Shown: positions 36,015-44,398 of the stretch, in pieces
How the letters are laid out: each line of letters opens with the position of its first letter
How positions within the stretch are numbered: position 1 is the first letter of the stretch
Assembly: GCA_024233305.1 (NCBI GenBank)
Contig: JACKPV010000022.1
Location: 62,001-126,000, forward strand
From: Verrucomicrobiales bacterium
Lineage (GTDB): Bacteria > Verrucomicrobiota > Verrucomicrobiia > Limisphaerales > J093
Reading direction: 5' to 3'
DNA length: 64,000 bases
The notes under the pieces: model-generated
Database searches by the model: none
What the model was told of the DNA's origin: nothing
Seen by the model: the letters and a program-made list of their open reading frames with translations, nothing else
Program-made: the position numbers and the translations under genes

Positions 36015-36171
36015 GAACCGCCAGCCTACGCACCCGCGGCGCCGAGAGGAAGCGCGGTGTTCCGACAGGACAGGGCCGGTGGGCCGCTCAGGTTTCCCCG
36101 ACTCCGAGCGGGCTGAAGATTCGTGGCGCCGACCGCTCCCCGGCGACTGCGGCATGTGGGGAGGGTGCGGC

Positions 36172-37521
36172 TCAGCCGGGAATCGCCGCGAGGGCGCGGT
36201 CCAGGAGTTCGAGCACCCGCGCTTTCCCGAGCACTTCGAGCAGATGATAGAGGCTTGGTCCGGAGGTCTTCCCGGTGCAGGCCAACCGGACCGGATGCAC
36301 GAGAACGCCCGCTTTCACCCCGAGTTCGCCGGCGGTGTTCTTCAACTGCGCCTCGAGCATGCCCGCGTTGAAATCGCCCAGTCCGGCGTAAGCCTCCCGC
36401 AACCGGAGCAAACGGGGCCTGGCTTCCGCCACGAACTGCGTTCGAGCCGCCTCGGGATCGTATTCGACCGCGTCCGCGAAGTAGAAGCCCGCGTAGCCGG
36501 GGAGTTCGCTGAAGGTCTTCAGCTTGCCGCGGCACGTGTCGAGCGCCGCCTTGACGTAGGCGACCGGGAAGCGGTTCGTGTCGATGCCGGCCCGGCCCAG
36601 CGCATGCACGCACAACTCGTGGAACCGGTCGTCGTTCAGGCGCGCGAGATACTGCCCGTTCATCCATTGCAGCTTCGCCAGATCAAACCGTGCGTTGTGC
36701 CGCAGCACCTGCGGCAGGTCAAAACGCTCGACCAGTTCGTCCGCGTTGAGAAACTCCTGGTTGTCCTTCGGCGACCAGCCCAGCAGGCAGAGGTAGTTCA
36801 ACACGGCTTCCGGTGCGTAGCCCTCCTCGACGTAGGTTTGCAACGACGCTCCCTCGTCCCGCTTGCTCATCTTCGAGCCGTTCGGATTGAGAATCAGCGG
36901 AATGTGGGCGTACTTCGGGGCGGGCACACCGAAGGCCTCGAACAAGGCGATGTGTTTCGGGGTGTTCGACAGGTGATCTTCTCCGCGGATGACGTGCGTG
37001 ATGCCCATCTCGAGATCGTCCACGACGTTCGTGAGGTGGAACACCGGCTGCCCGTCCGAACGGACGATCACAAAGTCCGGGTCCTCCTGTTCGCGGTCGG
37101 TCAGTTCGCGCCGGACCTCGCCCACGATCAGATCCTCGAAAACCGTGGCCTCGCGCCGCATGCGGAACCGGATGGCCCCGTCGCGTTCGTAGGCCAGATC
37201 ATGCTGGAGCAGGGCTTCCACACGGCGCTGGTAGTTCTCCCTTCGTTGCGACTGGAAATACGGTCCGCGATCGCCACGGCCCGCGCCGGTCGCGTCACCG
37301 GTCAGGGGACCTTCGTCCCAGGCGAGACCGAGCCAGCGGAGGCCGTTCAGGATGGCGTCGGTGGCCTCCTGGGTGTTGCGGGCCGCATCGGTGTCCTCGA
37401 TGCGCAGCACCAGCTTCCCGCCGCAATGACGGGCGTAAAGCCAGTTGAACAGCGCCGTGCGGGCGCCGCCGATGTGGAGGTAGCCGGTGGGACTGGGGGC
37501 GAATCGAACGCGAACACTCAT
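36172..37521 (-). CDS. gltX: Glutamyl-tRNA synthetase
   Basis: A 449-residue class I aminoacyl-tRNA synthetase. The HIGH motif is TGYLHIGGARTALFNW near the N terminus and the KMSKR motif is GSKMSKRDEGAS. RIEDTD and VIRGEDHLSNTP, which contact glutamate and the adenylate, are in place. The C-terminal anticodon-binding part ends with HPVRLACTGKTSGPSLYHLL. It is slightly shorter than most GltX proteins but complete. The enzyme charges tRNA-Glu for translation and for haem synthesis by the C5 route. ATG 37521 (MSVRVRFAPSP) is the family start. It diverges from the ABC importer operon. Confidence 0.95.
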   Translation of the reverse strand: MSVRVRFAPSPTGYLHIGGARTALFNWLYARHCGGKLVLRIEDTDAARNTQEATDAILNGLRWLGLAWDEGPLTGDATGAGRGDRGPYFQSQRRENYQRRVEALLQHDLAYERDGAIRFRMRREATVFEDLIVGEVRRELTDREQEDPDFVIVRSDGQPVFHLTNVVDDLEMGITHVIRGEDHLSNTPKHIALFEAFGVPAPKYAHIPLILNPNGSKMSKRDEGASLQTYVEEGYAPEAVLNYLCLLGWSPKDNQEFLNADELVERFDLPQVLRHNARFDLAKLQWMNGQYLARLNDDRFHELCVHALGRAGIDTNRFPVAYVKAALDTCRGKLKTFSELPGYAGFYFADAVEYDPEAARTQFVAEARPRLLRLREAYAGLGDFNAGMLEAQLKNTAGELGVKAGVLVHPVRLACTGKTSGPSLYHLLEVLGKARVLELLDRALAAIPG

Positions 37522-37787
37522 GTAAAGCCTTCCGTTTGGGGGTTGTTCCCGATGCCGGAACCATACAGGCGGCAGCGGCCCGTTCGCAAGCCGCGAGAAA
37601 GCGCGCGGCACGCCCGTCACCCGCGGTTGCCCCGCCACACCGGCCTTCCAACCGGCGCACCGAAAGGAAGGTCGGCGACACAGCTCCGCGTCCCGGGGCA
37701 AAACCGCAGCGAATCATCCGCCGCCTTCGCTTTGGCTTGATCCGTCGCGCGCCGGTTTCCATGCTCGGGCCAGCCCGGCTAGTCACC

Positions 37788-38816
37788 ATGATGAAGAGCA
37801 AAACCCTGCACGCCCCGCTGCTGGCCCTGCTTTGCGGCCTGTTCCCCGCCGGTTGCCGGAAGGCGCCGGCGCCCCCGTCCGAAACCACGCCCGCCCAGCG
37901 CCGGTTCACCATCGCCACGGTCGTCAAACTCGACGGCATCGCGTGGTTCAACCGCATGCAGGAAGGCGTCCGACGTTTCGCCGGCGAAACCGGCCACGAT
38001 TGCTTCCAGCTCGGCCCGCCGCGGGCGGACGCCGCGCTCCAGGTCCAGCTCATCGAGGACCTCATTTCGCAGGGCGTCGACGCCATCTGCGTGGTCCCTT
38101 TTTCGGTCGAGGCGCTCGAACCGGTCCTGAAAAAGGCGCGCCGCCAGGGCATCGTCGTGGTGGCCCACGAGGCGTCGAACCTCGTCAGCACCGACCTGAT
38201 CATCGAACCTTTCGACAACGCGGCCTACGGGGCGCATCTCATGGATCATCTGGCCCGCTACATGGGAGAAACCGGCGAATTCGCGGTCTTTGTCGGCAGC
38301 CTCACGTCGAAATCGCACAACCAGTGGATCGATGCCGCGCTCGCCCGCCAGCAGGCCGCCCACCCGCAGATGAAGCCCGTCCGCGACCGGATCGAGGAAT
38401 ACGACGACCAGAACACCGCCTACCAGAAGACGCTCGAACTCTTGAAGGCCTTCCCGGCACTCAAGGGCATCCAGGGCAGCGCCTCGACCACCGCCGCCGG
38501 GGCCGGGCTGGCCGTCGAAGAACGCGGGCTCCAGCATCAGGTCAACGTGGTCGGCTCGGGTCTCGTCTCCCAATGCCGGCAATACCTCGAAAGCGGCAGC
38601 GTGAAGCTGATCAGCTTCTGGGATCCCGCCGACGCCGGCTACGTGATGAACCGGCTCGCGGTCCGTCTGCTGGAATCCCGCCCCGTCACCGAGGGCGACG
38701 ATCTCGGGGTGGAAGGCTACCGGAGGCTGCGCCGGGATCCCGGACGCACGAATCTCTTCTATGGCTCGGCGTGGGTGGACGTGACCACGAACAACATGGC
38801 GCAATACCCCTTCTGA
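37788..38816 (+). CDS. Sugar/AI-2-type ABC transporter substrate-binding lipoprotein
   Basis: 342 residues. A lipoprotein signal ends in LFPAGC (Cys23), so the mature protein is membrane-tethered. The mature part is a periplasmic-binding-protein-I fold of the rhamnose/autoinducer-2 group: IATVVKLDGIAWFNRMQEGV, LGPPRADAALQVQLIEDLIS, GVDAICVVP and LEPVLKKARRQGIVVVAHE. Later, FVGSLTSKSHNQW and QGSASTTAAGAGLA match LsrB/RhaS-like proteins. It delivers its ligand to the three downstream components. Ligand identity (rhamnose, AI-2 or another sugar) is not decided; the lsr kinase and processing genes are absent. ATG 37788 or 37791 both work. Confidence 0.88.
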   Translation: MMKSKTLHAPLLALLCGLFPAGCRKAPAPPSETTPAQRRFTIATVVKLDGIAWFNRMQEGVRRFAGETGHDCFQLGPPRADAALQVQLIEDLISQGVDAICVVPFSVEALEPVLKKARRQGIVVVAHEASNLVSTDLIIEPFDNAAYGAHLMDHLARYMGETGEFAVFVGSLTSKSHNQWIDAALARQQAAHPQMKPVRDRIEEYDDQNTAYQKTLELLKAFPALKGIQGSASTTAAGAGLAVEERGLQHQVNVVGSGLVSQCRQYLESGSVKLISFWDPADAGYVMNRLAVRLLESRPVTEGDDLGVEGYRRLRRDPGRTNLFYGSAWVDVTTNNMAQYPF

Positions 38817-38820
38817 ACCC

Positions 38821-40374
38821 GTGGCGGTCCGCCCCTCCACTCCCGCTCCCGGCGACGGCCTGCCCGGCCCCTCCGAAACGGGGTTCATCGCCATCCGGGA
38901 CGCGGTCAAGAGCTTCGGCGCCGTGCGGGCCCTCGACGGCGTTTCCCTCGGCTTTGCCCCCGGTCAGATCCGCTGCCTGGCCGGCGAAAACGGCTGCGGC
39001 AAATCCACCCTGATCAAGGTGCTGTCCGGCGTCCTCCGACCCGACGCCGGCCGGATCACCATCGACGGCGTCCCCTATCAACGGCTGCGTCCCTTGCAGG
39101 CCATACGGCTGGGGATCCAGGTGATTTATCAGGATTTCGCCCTGTTTCCCAACCTCAGCGTGGCCGAGAACCTGGCCCTGCCGGGGCTCATCGAAGCGCG
39201 TCGTTTCCAGCTGCGGCCGGCGGCGCTGCGTCCCGCAGCCGAAGCGGCCCTCGCCCGGCTCGGCGTCCGGCTCGATCCGGAGCGGCGCGTGGGAGAACTG
39301 TCCGTCGCCCATCAACAGCTGGTCGCCATCGCCCGCGCGCTCCGCCAGCAGGCGCGCCTCCTGATCCTGGACGAGCCGACCACGGCGTTGACCCACCACG
39401 AGGTGCAATCCCTCTTTGCGACCCTGCGCGACCTGCGGTGCCAGGGCGTCTCCGTCCTGCTGGTCACCCACAAGACCCGCGAAGTGCTGGCCATCGCCGA
39501 TGCCATCACCGTCATGCGCAACGGACGGATCGTGGCGCAAGGATCCGGCGCGGACTTCGACGCCGATGCCCTGGCCTCCGCCCTGACCGGCAGCGAGGTT
39601 GGAAGAACGCTGCCGGCCCCCGCCCCCATCCCGGCCCCGGCGGCTGAACCCCGTTTGGAAACCGGGGGATTGTGCAGTGGCGCCGCGGTCCGCGATGCCA
39701 GCCTGCGCCTCGCGCCGGGCGAGATCCTCGGTCTCGCCGGCCTGCTGGGCGCGGGTCGAACCGCCCTGGCATCCGCCCTGTTCGGCTTGCGCCGCATCGA
39801 TAGCGGGGAGGTCCGCATCGACGGAGCCCCGGTGGCCATCGAAGCGCCCGGTGACGCCATTCAGGCCGGCCTGGCCTACGTGCCCGAGGACCGGCTGAGC
39901 GAGGGCCTCTTTCTGCCCCGCTCCATCGAGCACAACCTGGCCGTGGCGTCCCTCTCGGCCCGCCGACCGCGCCGCGCGACCCTGGACCGGCGGGGAATGC
40001 GCCGGCTGGCCGACGACGCCGTGGCGGCATTCGGCATCCGAACACCGTCGGTGCTGCCACCGGTCCACACCCTTTCGGGCGGCAACCAACAGAAGGTGCT
40101 GCTCGCCCGCTGGCTGGCCACCGACGCGCGCGTGTTGATCCTGAACCGCCCGACGGCCGGCGTCGACATCGGGGCGCGGGAGGACATCCATGCCCGGATG
40201 CGAAGGCTTGCCGCGGGCGGGCTCAGCGTCCTTCTGATCTCCGATGAGCTGCCGGAATTGGTGGCCCTTGCGCATCGGGTGGCGGTCATGCATCGGGGGC
40301 GGATCGCCGGCGAGCTGGCCGGCGACGCCGTCACCGAAGCGGCCCTGGCCGCCTGGTTGGACCGGCTCGCATGA
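38821..40374 (+). CDS. Sugar ABC transporter ATPase with two nucleotide-binding domains
   Basis: A 517-residue RbsA/LsrA/RhaT-class tandem ATPase. The first domain is complete: Walker A GENGCGKST (K61), signature ELSVAHQQ, Walker B LLILDEPTTAL and H-loop VTHKTRE. In the second, the P-loop is GLLGAGRTAL and Walker B reads LILNRPTAGVD, where the usual LDEP is changed (Asp to Asn, Glu to Arg); the signature LSGGNQQK is intact. The altered P-loop is normal for the family, but the lost Walker B glutamate suggests that only one site hydrolyses ATP. The start is GTG 38821, 4 nt after the binding-protein stop. It overlaps the first permease by 4 nt. Confidence 0.92.
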   Translation: MAVRPSTPAPGDGLPGPSETGFIAIRDAVKSFGAVRALDGVSLGFAPGQIRCLAGENGCGKSTLIKVLSGVLRPDAGRITIDGVPYQRLRPLQAIRLGIQVIYQDFALFPNLSVAENLALPGLIEARRFQLRPAALRPAAEAALARLGVRLDPERRVGELSVAHQQLVAIARALRQQARLLILDEPTTALTHHEVQSLFATLRDLRCQGVSVLLVTHKTREVLAIADAITVMRNGRIVAQGSGADFDADALASALTGSEVGRTLPAPAPIPAPAAEPRLETGGLCSGAAVRDASLRLAPGEILGLAGLLGAGRTALASALFGLRRIDSGEVRIDGAPVAIEAPGDAIQAGLAYVPEDRLSEGLFLPRSIEHNLAVASLSARRPRRATLDRRGMRRLADDAVAAFGIRTPSVLPPVHTLSGGNQQKVLLARWLATDARVLILNRPTAGVDIGAREDIHARMRRLAAGGLSVLLISDELPELVALAHRVAVMHRGRIAGELAGDAVTEAALAAWLDRLA

Positions 40375-41381
40375 AACACTGCCGCCACGAACTTGTGCTG
40401 GCCGGGGCGTGGCTTGCGCTGGCCGCCGGAATCAGCCTGGTCAACCCGGCATTCCTCTCGCTGGCCAACCTCTTCGATCTGCTGAAGGCCGGCGTGGTCA
40501 CGGGCATCCTGGCCCTCGCCGTGCTGATCGTGCTGGTCAGCGGCGGCATCGACATCTCCTTCACCGCCATCGCCGCATTCGCCATGTACGCCAGCTGCCG
40601 CGTGCTCGTGGCCGCCGGCTCCACAGACGGGGCGGTGGCGGGCATGCTGCTGGCCACCGCCATCGGCGCCGGACTCGGGATGGTCAACGCGCTCTTCATC
40701 GGAGCGCTTCGACTGCCCACGCTGATCGTCACCCTCGGCACCGCCGGTTTGTTCCGCGGTTGCCTCCTCGCCTTTGTCGGCACCGGGATCATCAACAACC
40801 TGCCGGCCGGACTCATCCGTTTGTCGCGGTGGCAGCTGTTCCGACAAACGTCCGCCGGCGGCGAGACGATCGGGCTTTCCGCCGCGGTCCTCGCCCTGGC
40901 GGCGGTGGCCGTCGGGGTCGCCGTTCTCCTGCAACGCACCGTGACCGGCCGCTCGATCCATGCCCTCGGCGGCAGCGCCGGCGCCGCCGAACGGATCGGC
41001 ATCCGGACCGTCCGACTGCAGTGCTTCATCTACACCGTGGTCGGCGCCCTGGCCGGACTCGCCGGCATCCTCCACGCCATCACCATGCGCAACGCCAATC
41101 CCTTCGACCTCGTCGGCGCCGAGCTGACCGTTATCGCGGCCGTCGTGCTCGGCGGCGCGGATGTGTTCGGCGGCCGCGGCACCGTGACCGGCACCCTGCT
41201 CGGGGTGTTCCTGCTGGTGACCTTGAACAACAGCCTGATCCTGCTCGGCGTGCCGACCTACTGGCAACGCGTCTGGATCGGCGCCATCATCCTCATCAGT
41301 GTCGCGGTCTCCGCGCGAAACCGCCGCGCCGCCGCATCCCCGCGGGAGGAAGCCCCGGCCATCGGCACGCCAAGCCAGTGA
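40371..41381 (+). CDS. Sugar ABC transporter permease 1 (BPD_transp_2 family)
   Basis: A 336-residue membrane permease of the RbsC/LsrC type with 8-10 hydrophobic helices. The family segments LVSGGIDISFTAIAAFAMY (helix with the conserved SGGIDLS-like motif), LPTLIVTLGTAGLFRGC and IAAVVLGGADVFGGRGTVTG (EAA-like coupling region) are clear. ATG 40371 overlaps the ATPase stop by 4 nt (ATGA) and its own stop overlaps the second permease start by 4 nt (GTGA), so the operon is tightly translationally coupled. It pairs with permease 2 to form the channel. Confidence 0.92.
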   Translation: MKHCRHELVLAGAWLALAAGISLVNPAFLSLANLFDLLKAGVVTGILALAVLIVLVSGGIDISFTAIAAFAMYASCRVLVAAGSTDGAVAGMLLATAIGAGLGMVNALFIGALRLPTLIVTLGTAGLFRGCLLAFVGTGIINNLPAGLIRLSRWQLFRQTSAGGETIGLSAAVLALAAVAVGVAVLLQRTVTGRSIHALGGSAGAAERIGIRTVRLQCFIYTVVGALAGLAGILHAITMRNANPFDLVGAELTVIAAVVLGGADVFGGRGTVTGTLLGVFLLVTLNNSLILLGVPTYWQRVWIGAIILISVAVSARNRRAAASPREEAPAIGTPSQ

Positions 41382-42409
41382 GCGCAACCGGTCCAACCCC
41401 ATCGGAAACCCCGGTGCCATGGCGCCCTTCCGCCACCCTCCGGTTGTTGGTGCTTTGCATCCTGCTCGCGACCGCGATGACCCTGCTGAACCCCGGTCGC
41501 TTTCTCACCGCCCGCAACCTGGCCTCGATGGGCTTTCAGTTTCCCGAACTCGGTCTGTTCGCGCTGGCGGTTTCCCTGTCGCTGATCACCGGCGGCATTG
41601 ATCTCTCGGTGGTGAGCACCGCAAACTTGGCCGGTATCCTGGCCGCGCTCGTGCTCACCCGGATGATCCCCGATACCGCCGGGTCCGGCCAAGTTCTCGG
41701 CTGGGTGCTGGCCGCCGGCGGGCTCGCATTGATCATCGGAGCCGGCGGCGGGCTCGTGAACGGCCTGTTGATCACCCGGCTCGGAGTCACTCCCATCCTC
41801 GCAACGCTGGGCACCATGCAACTTTACCTCGGCCTTGCGCTGGTGATCACCCGGGGACCGGCCGTCTCGGGCTGCCCGGAACTGTTTCTGAAGCTGGGCG
41901 CCGGGACCCTCCTCGGCATCCCGGTTCCCCTGCTGGTCTTCGCAATTGCCGCCCTCGGCGTGGCGGCGGTGTTGGGGAACACGGTTTTCGGACTCGAACT
42001 CCACCTGATCGGCACCAGCGAGAAGGCCGCCCGATTCGCCGGGGTGCCGGTCGACCGGGCCATCGTGCGGACGTACGTGCTTTCCGGACTGATCGCCAGC
42101 CTGGCCGGACTCTTGATGGTCGCGCGCACCAATTCGGCCAAGGCCGACTACGGGGCCTCCTATCTGCTTCAGGCAGTGCTGGTGGCCGTGCTGGGCGGCG
42201 TGGATCCGCGCGGGGGCAGCGGGACCGTGCGTGGCGTGGTGCTGGCGCTGCTCTCGTTGCAGTTCGTGTCGAGTGGCTTCAGCCTGCTGCGTTGGAACCA
42301 GTTCACCAAGGAAGCCGCCTGGGGCGGCCTGCTGCTCCTCGTGATCACCGCTCCCGCCCTGCTCCGGCTGTCTTCCCGTCGGCGTCCAAGCACCGATTCC
42401 CGTGGTTGA
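41378..42409 (+). CDS. Sugar ABC transporter permease 2 (BPD_transp_2 family)
   Basis: A 343-residue RbsC/LsrD-type permease. Conserved parts are LITGGIDLSVVSTANLAGIL, LGVTPILATLGTMQLYLGLA and LVAVLGGVDPRGGSGTVRGV. The start is GTG 41378, overlapping the stop of permease 1 by 4 nt; an N-terminal 15-residue proline-rich stretch precedes the first helix. With the lipoprotein, ATPase and permease 1 it makes a complete importer with two different permease subunits, the arrangement of the rhamnose and AI-2 systems. A likely promoter for the following esterase gene overlaps its last codons. Confidence 0.92.
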   Translation: MSATGPTPSETPVPWRPSATLRLLVLCILLATAMTLLNPGRFLTARNLASMGFQFPELGLFALAVSLSLITGGIDLSVVSTANLAGILAALVLTRMIPDTAGSGQVLGWVLAAGGLALIIGAGGGLVNGLLITRLGVTPILATLGTMQLYLGLALVITRGPAVSGCPELFLKLGAGTLLGIPVPLLVFAIAALGVAAVLGNTVFGLELHLIGTSEKAARFAGVPVDRAIVRTYVLSGLIASLAGLLMVARTNSAKADYGASYLLQAVLVAVLGGVDPRGGSGTVRGVVLALLSLQFVSSGFSLLRWNQFTKEAAWGGLLLLVITAPALLRLSSRRRPSTDSRG

Positions 42410-42436
42410 CTCGCCGCGGCGCCCGGCCCGTATAGT
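42406..42436 (+). promoter_or_regulatory. Candidate sigma-70-type promoter of the esterase gene
   Basis: TTGACT (42406-42411) and TATAGT (42431-42436) with a 19-nt spacer, slightly longer than ideal. The -10 box is only 6 nt from ATG 42443, so the transcript would be leaderless or nearly so. Confidence 0.4.
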
Positions 42437-42442
42437 GGCGTC

Positions 42443-43543
42443 ATGAAGACCCTTCCTCTCGCGCTCGGCCTGACCCTGGGCAGCCTCGCCGCCGGCCTCC
42501 ACGCCGCCGACGCCCCCGCCCGGCGCAACCGCCCGCCCGTCACCGCTTCGCCCGAAATCCTGGACGATCACCGGATCGTCTTCCGCATGCAGGCGCCACA
42601 GGCCAGGGAGGTGCTGGTGCTCGGCCAGTGGACCGACGGCCGCGCCTCCCTGGCCCGGAACGACGAGGGCGTTTGGGAAACCACCGTCGGCCCGATCGCC
42701 CCGGGCGTTTACGAATACAGCTTCAGCGTCGACGGCCTCCGCATGATCGACCCCGGCAACCCGGCCATCAAACCCATGCGCCAGCCGCGCACCAGCATTC
42801 TCCACCTCCCGGGCAACCCGCCGCTCGTCCATGATTTCCAGGACGTGCCCCACGGCGTCGTCCGCTCGCACAGTTACTGGTCCCGGTCGCTGGACCGGCT
42901 TCGCGCGCTGACGGTCTACACACCGCCCGGTTACGACGCCGCGCCGGACCGTCGTTACCCGACGCTCTACCTGCAGCACGGTTCCGGCGACAACCAGGAC
43001 ACCTGGACCGTTCACGGGAAGGCGCACTGGATTCTCGACAACCTCCTCGCGGCGGATCGCGCCCAGCCCATGATCGTGGTCATGATGGACGGCCACGCGA
43101 GTCTCGAGCGGGAAGGCAACACCGCGGCCTTCGAGCGGGATCTGTTCGAGGATGTGCTGCCCATGATCGAGGCCGCCTACCGGCCAGCACCCGGGGCGGA
43201 GAACCGGGGCATCGTGGGCCTCAGCATGGGTGGCGGCCAGTCCCTCACCGTGGGCCTCAACCACCTCGACCGCTTCGCATGGGTGGGGGGCTTCAGTTCC
43301 TCGGCACCGTCCGTCGAGCAAATCGCGACCGCCCTCCAACCACCGGCTCGCACGCGCGAACGACTTCGCCTGCTTTGGATCGCCTGCGGCCGCGACGATT
43401 TCCTGCTCGACCGCAACCAGGCCTTCGTCGCCGCGCTCAAGGAAGGAGGGATCCCCCACGAATGGCATCTGACCGGGGGAAACCACAGCTGGCCCGTCTG
43501 GCGCGGCTACCTCGCCGAGTTCCTCCCGCGGTTGTTTCGGTAG
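42443..43543 (+). CDS. Secreted esterase (CE1-like) with N-terminal E-set domain
   Basis: 366 residues: a signal peptide (1-~22), a glycogen-debranching-type E-set/CBM48-like domain (~40-120: VFRMQAPQAREVLVLGQW to GVYEYSFSVDG) and an alpha/beta-hydrolase esterase domain. The latter contains YLQHGSGDNQDTWT, VVMMDGH, the nucleophile elbow GLSMGGGQ and the C-terminal GGNHSWPVW histidine. This layout is that of feruloyl/acetyl-xylan esterases and IroE-like enzymes that remove acyl groups from plant polysaccharides. It lies 33 nt after the importer operon with its own candidate promoter. The substrate is an inference; the fold is firm. Confidence 0.88.
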   Translation: MKTLPLALGLTLGSLAAGLHAADAPARRNRPPVTASPEILDDHRIVFRMQAPQAREVLVLGQWTDGRASLARNDEGVWETTVGPIAPGVYEYSFSVDGLRMIDPGNPAIKPMRQPRTSILHLPGNPPLVHDFQDVPHGVVRSHSYWSRSLDRLRALTVYTPPGYDAAPDRRYPTLYLQHGSGDNQDTWTVHGKAHWILDNLLAADRAQPMIVVMMDGHASLEREGNTAAFERDLFEDVLPMIEAAYRPAPGAENRGIVGLSMGGGQSLTVGLNHLDRFAWVGGFSSSAPSVEQIATALQPPARTRERLRLLWIACGRDDFLLDRNQAFVAALKEGGIPHEWHLTGGNHSWPVWRGYLAEFLPRLFR

Positions 43544-43651
43544 GTTTGCCCCACGATGCCGATCCCGCGATCCCCCGGCCCGACGGAAATCCGCTGGCGC
43601 AAATCGGCGGCGTCGGTATGTTGCGTGCCATAACACCAACCCATACCTGCC

Positions 43652-44323
43652 ATGGCCCAAAGCAATCCCAACCCGCCCGCCGCTGACGTCATCACCACCG
43701 AGGGGCTCAGCCGCCTGCCGGTGGGTTTCTACGGCACGCTCGGAATCGTCTCCTGCACCGTTCTGTTCGTCGTCTGGCTGCTCTACAGCCTGCTGGCCTT
43801 TTGGCCGGAGAAGCCGAATCGGACCGCCCCGAGCGGCGAGCAAACCCGCATTGCCGCGAACACCACGCCCGGACCCCAGGACACGAACGGCGGATCGCAG
43901 GACACCACCGCGCGTCCCATCGACTATTTCGGCGGCAAGATCGACTTGGGACCCGAGGCCCGGCTGCTGGCCTTGGTCATCTTCGCCGGCGCGCTCGGCG
44001 GCACCATCCACTCGCTCCGGTCGCTCTCGTGGTACATCGGCAACCGCGAACTGGTGTGGAGCTGGGTGGTCATGTATGCCTTCCTCCCCATGGTCGGCGG
44101 CTGCCTCGCACTGGTGTTCTACCTCACGATTCGCGGTGGTTTCTTCTCCCCCGAGGCCGGCACTCGCGACGCCAGCCCCTTCGGCTTCGTGGCCATGGCC
44201 AGCTTGGTCGGTCTCTTCACCCAGCAAGCCGTCGAAAAGCTCAAGACCGTCGCCGAAACCGTCTTCACCCGGGCCGAATCCGGCAAGGACAAGGCCACCA
44301 CGCCGAAGACCGACGCCGGGTAG
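43652..44323 (+). CDS. Membrane protein of unknown function
   Basis: 223 residues with about four hydrophobic helices: one after residue ~27 (TLGIVSCTVLFVVWLLYSLL), two in the middle (LLALVIFAGALGGTIHSL and VVMYAFLPMVGGCLALVFYL) and a weaker one near FVAMASLVGLFTQQAV. A hydrophilic ~45-residue linker follows the first helix, and the charged C terminus probably lies in the cytoplasm. I do not recognise a named family. The stand-alone gene lies between the esterase and the sulfatase/SGNH operon, on the opposite strand from the latter. Codon pattern and membrane segments support real coding. Confidence 0.72.
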   Translation: MAQSNPNPPAADVITTEGLSRLPVGFYGTLGIVSCTVLFVVWLLYSLLAFWPEKPNRTAPSGEQTRIAANTTPGPQDTNGGSQDTTARPIDYFGGKIDLGPEARLLALVIFAGALGGTIHSLRSLSWYIGNRELVWSWVVMYAFLPMVGGCLALVFYLTIRGGFFSPEAGTRDASPFGFVAMASLVGLFTQQAVEKLKTVAETVFTRAESGKDKATTPKTDAG

Positions 44324-44398
44324 AAGCCAGCCCCGCCACAGGCCCGTAACGGCGACGAGTCCCCGGAGGGATCCGCCGCAGGCAAGCCGGGACGGAGT

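Noticed and set aside
41258..44227. A 989-codon open frame on the minus strand
   Set aside because: It is antisense to both permeases, the esterase and the membrane protein gene. The product is low-complexity (Gly/Glu/Gln/His-rich), so it is a composition artefact.
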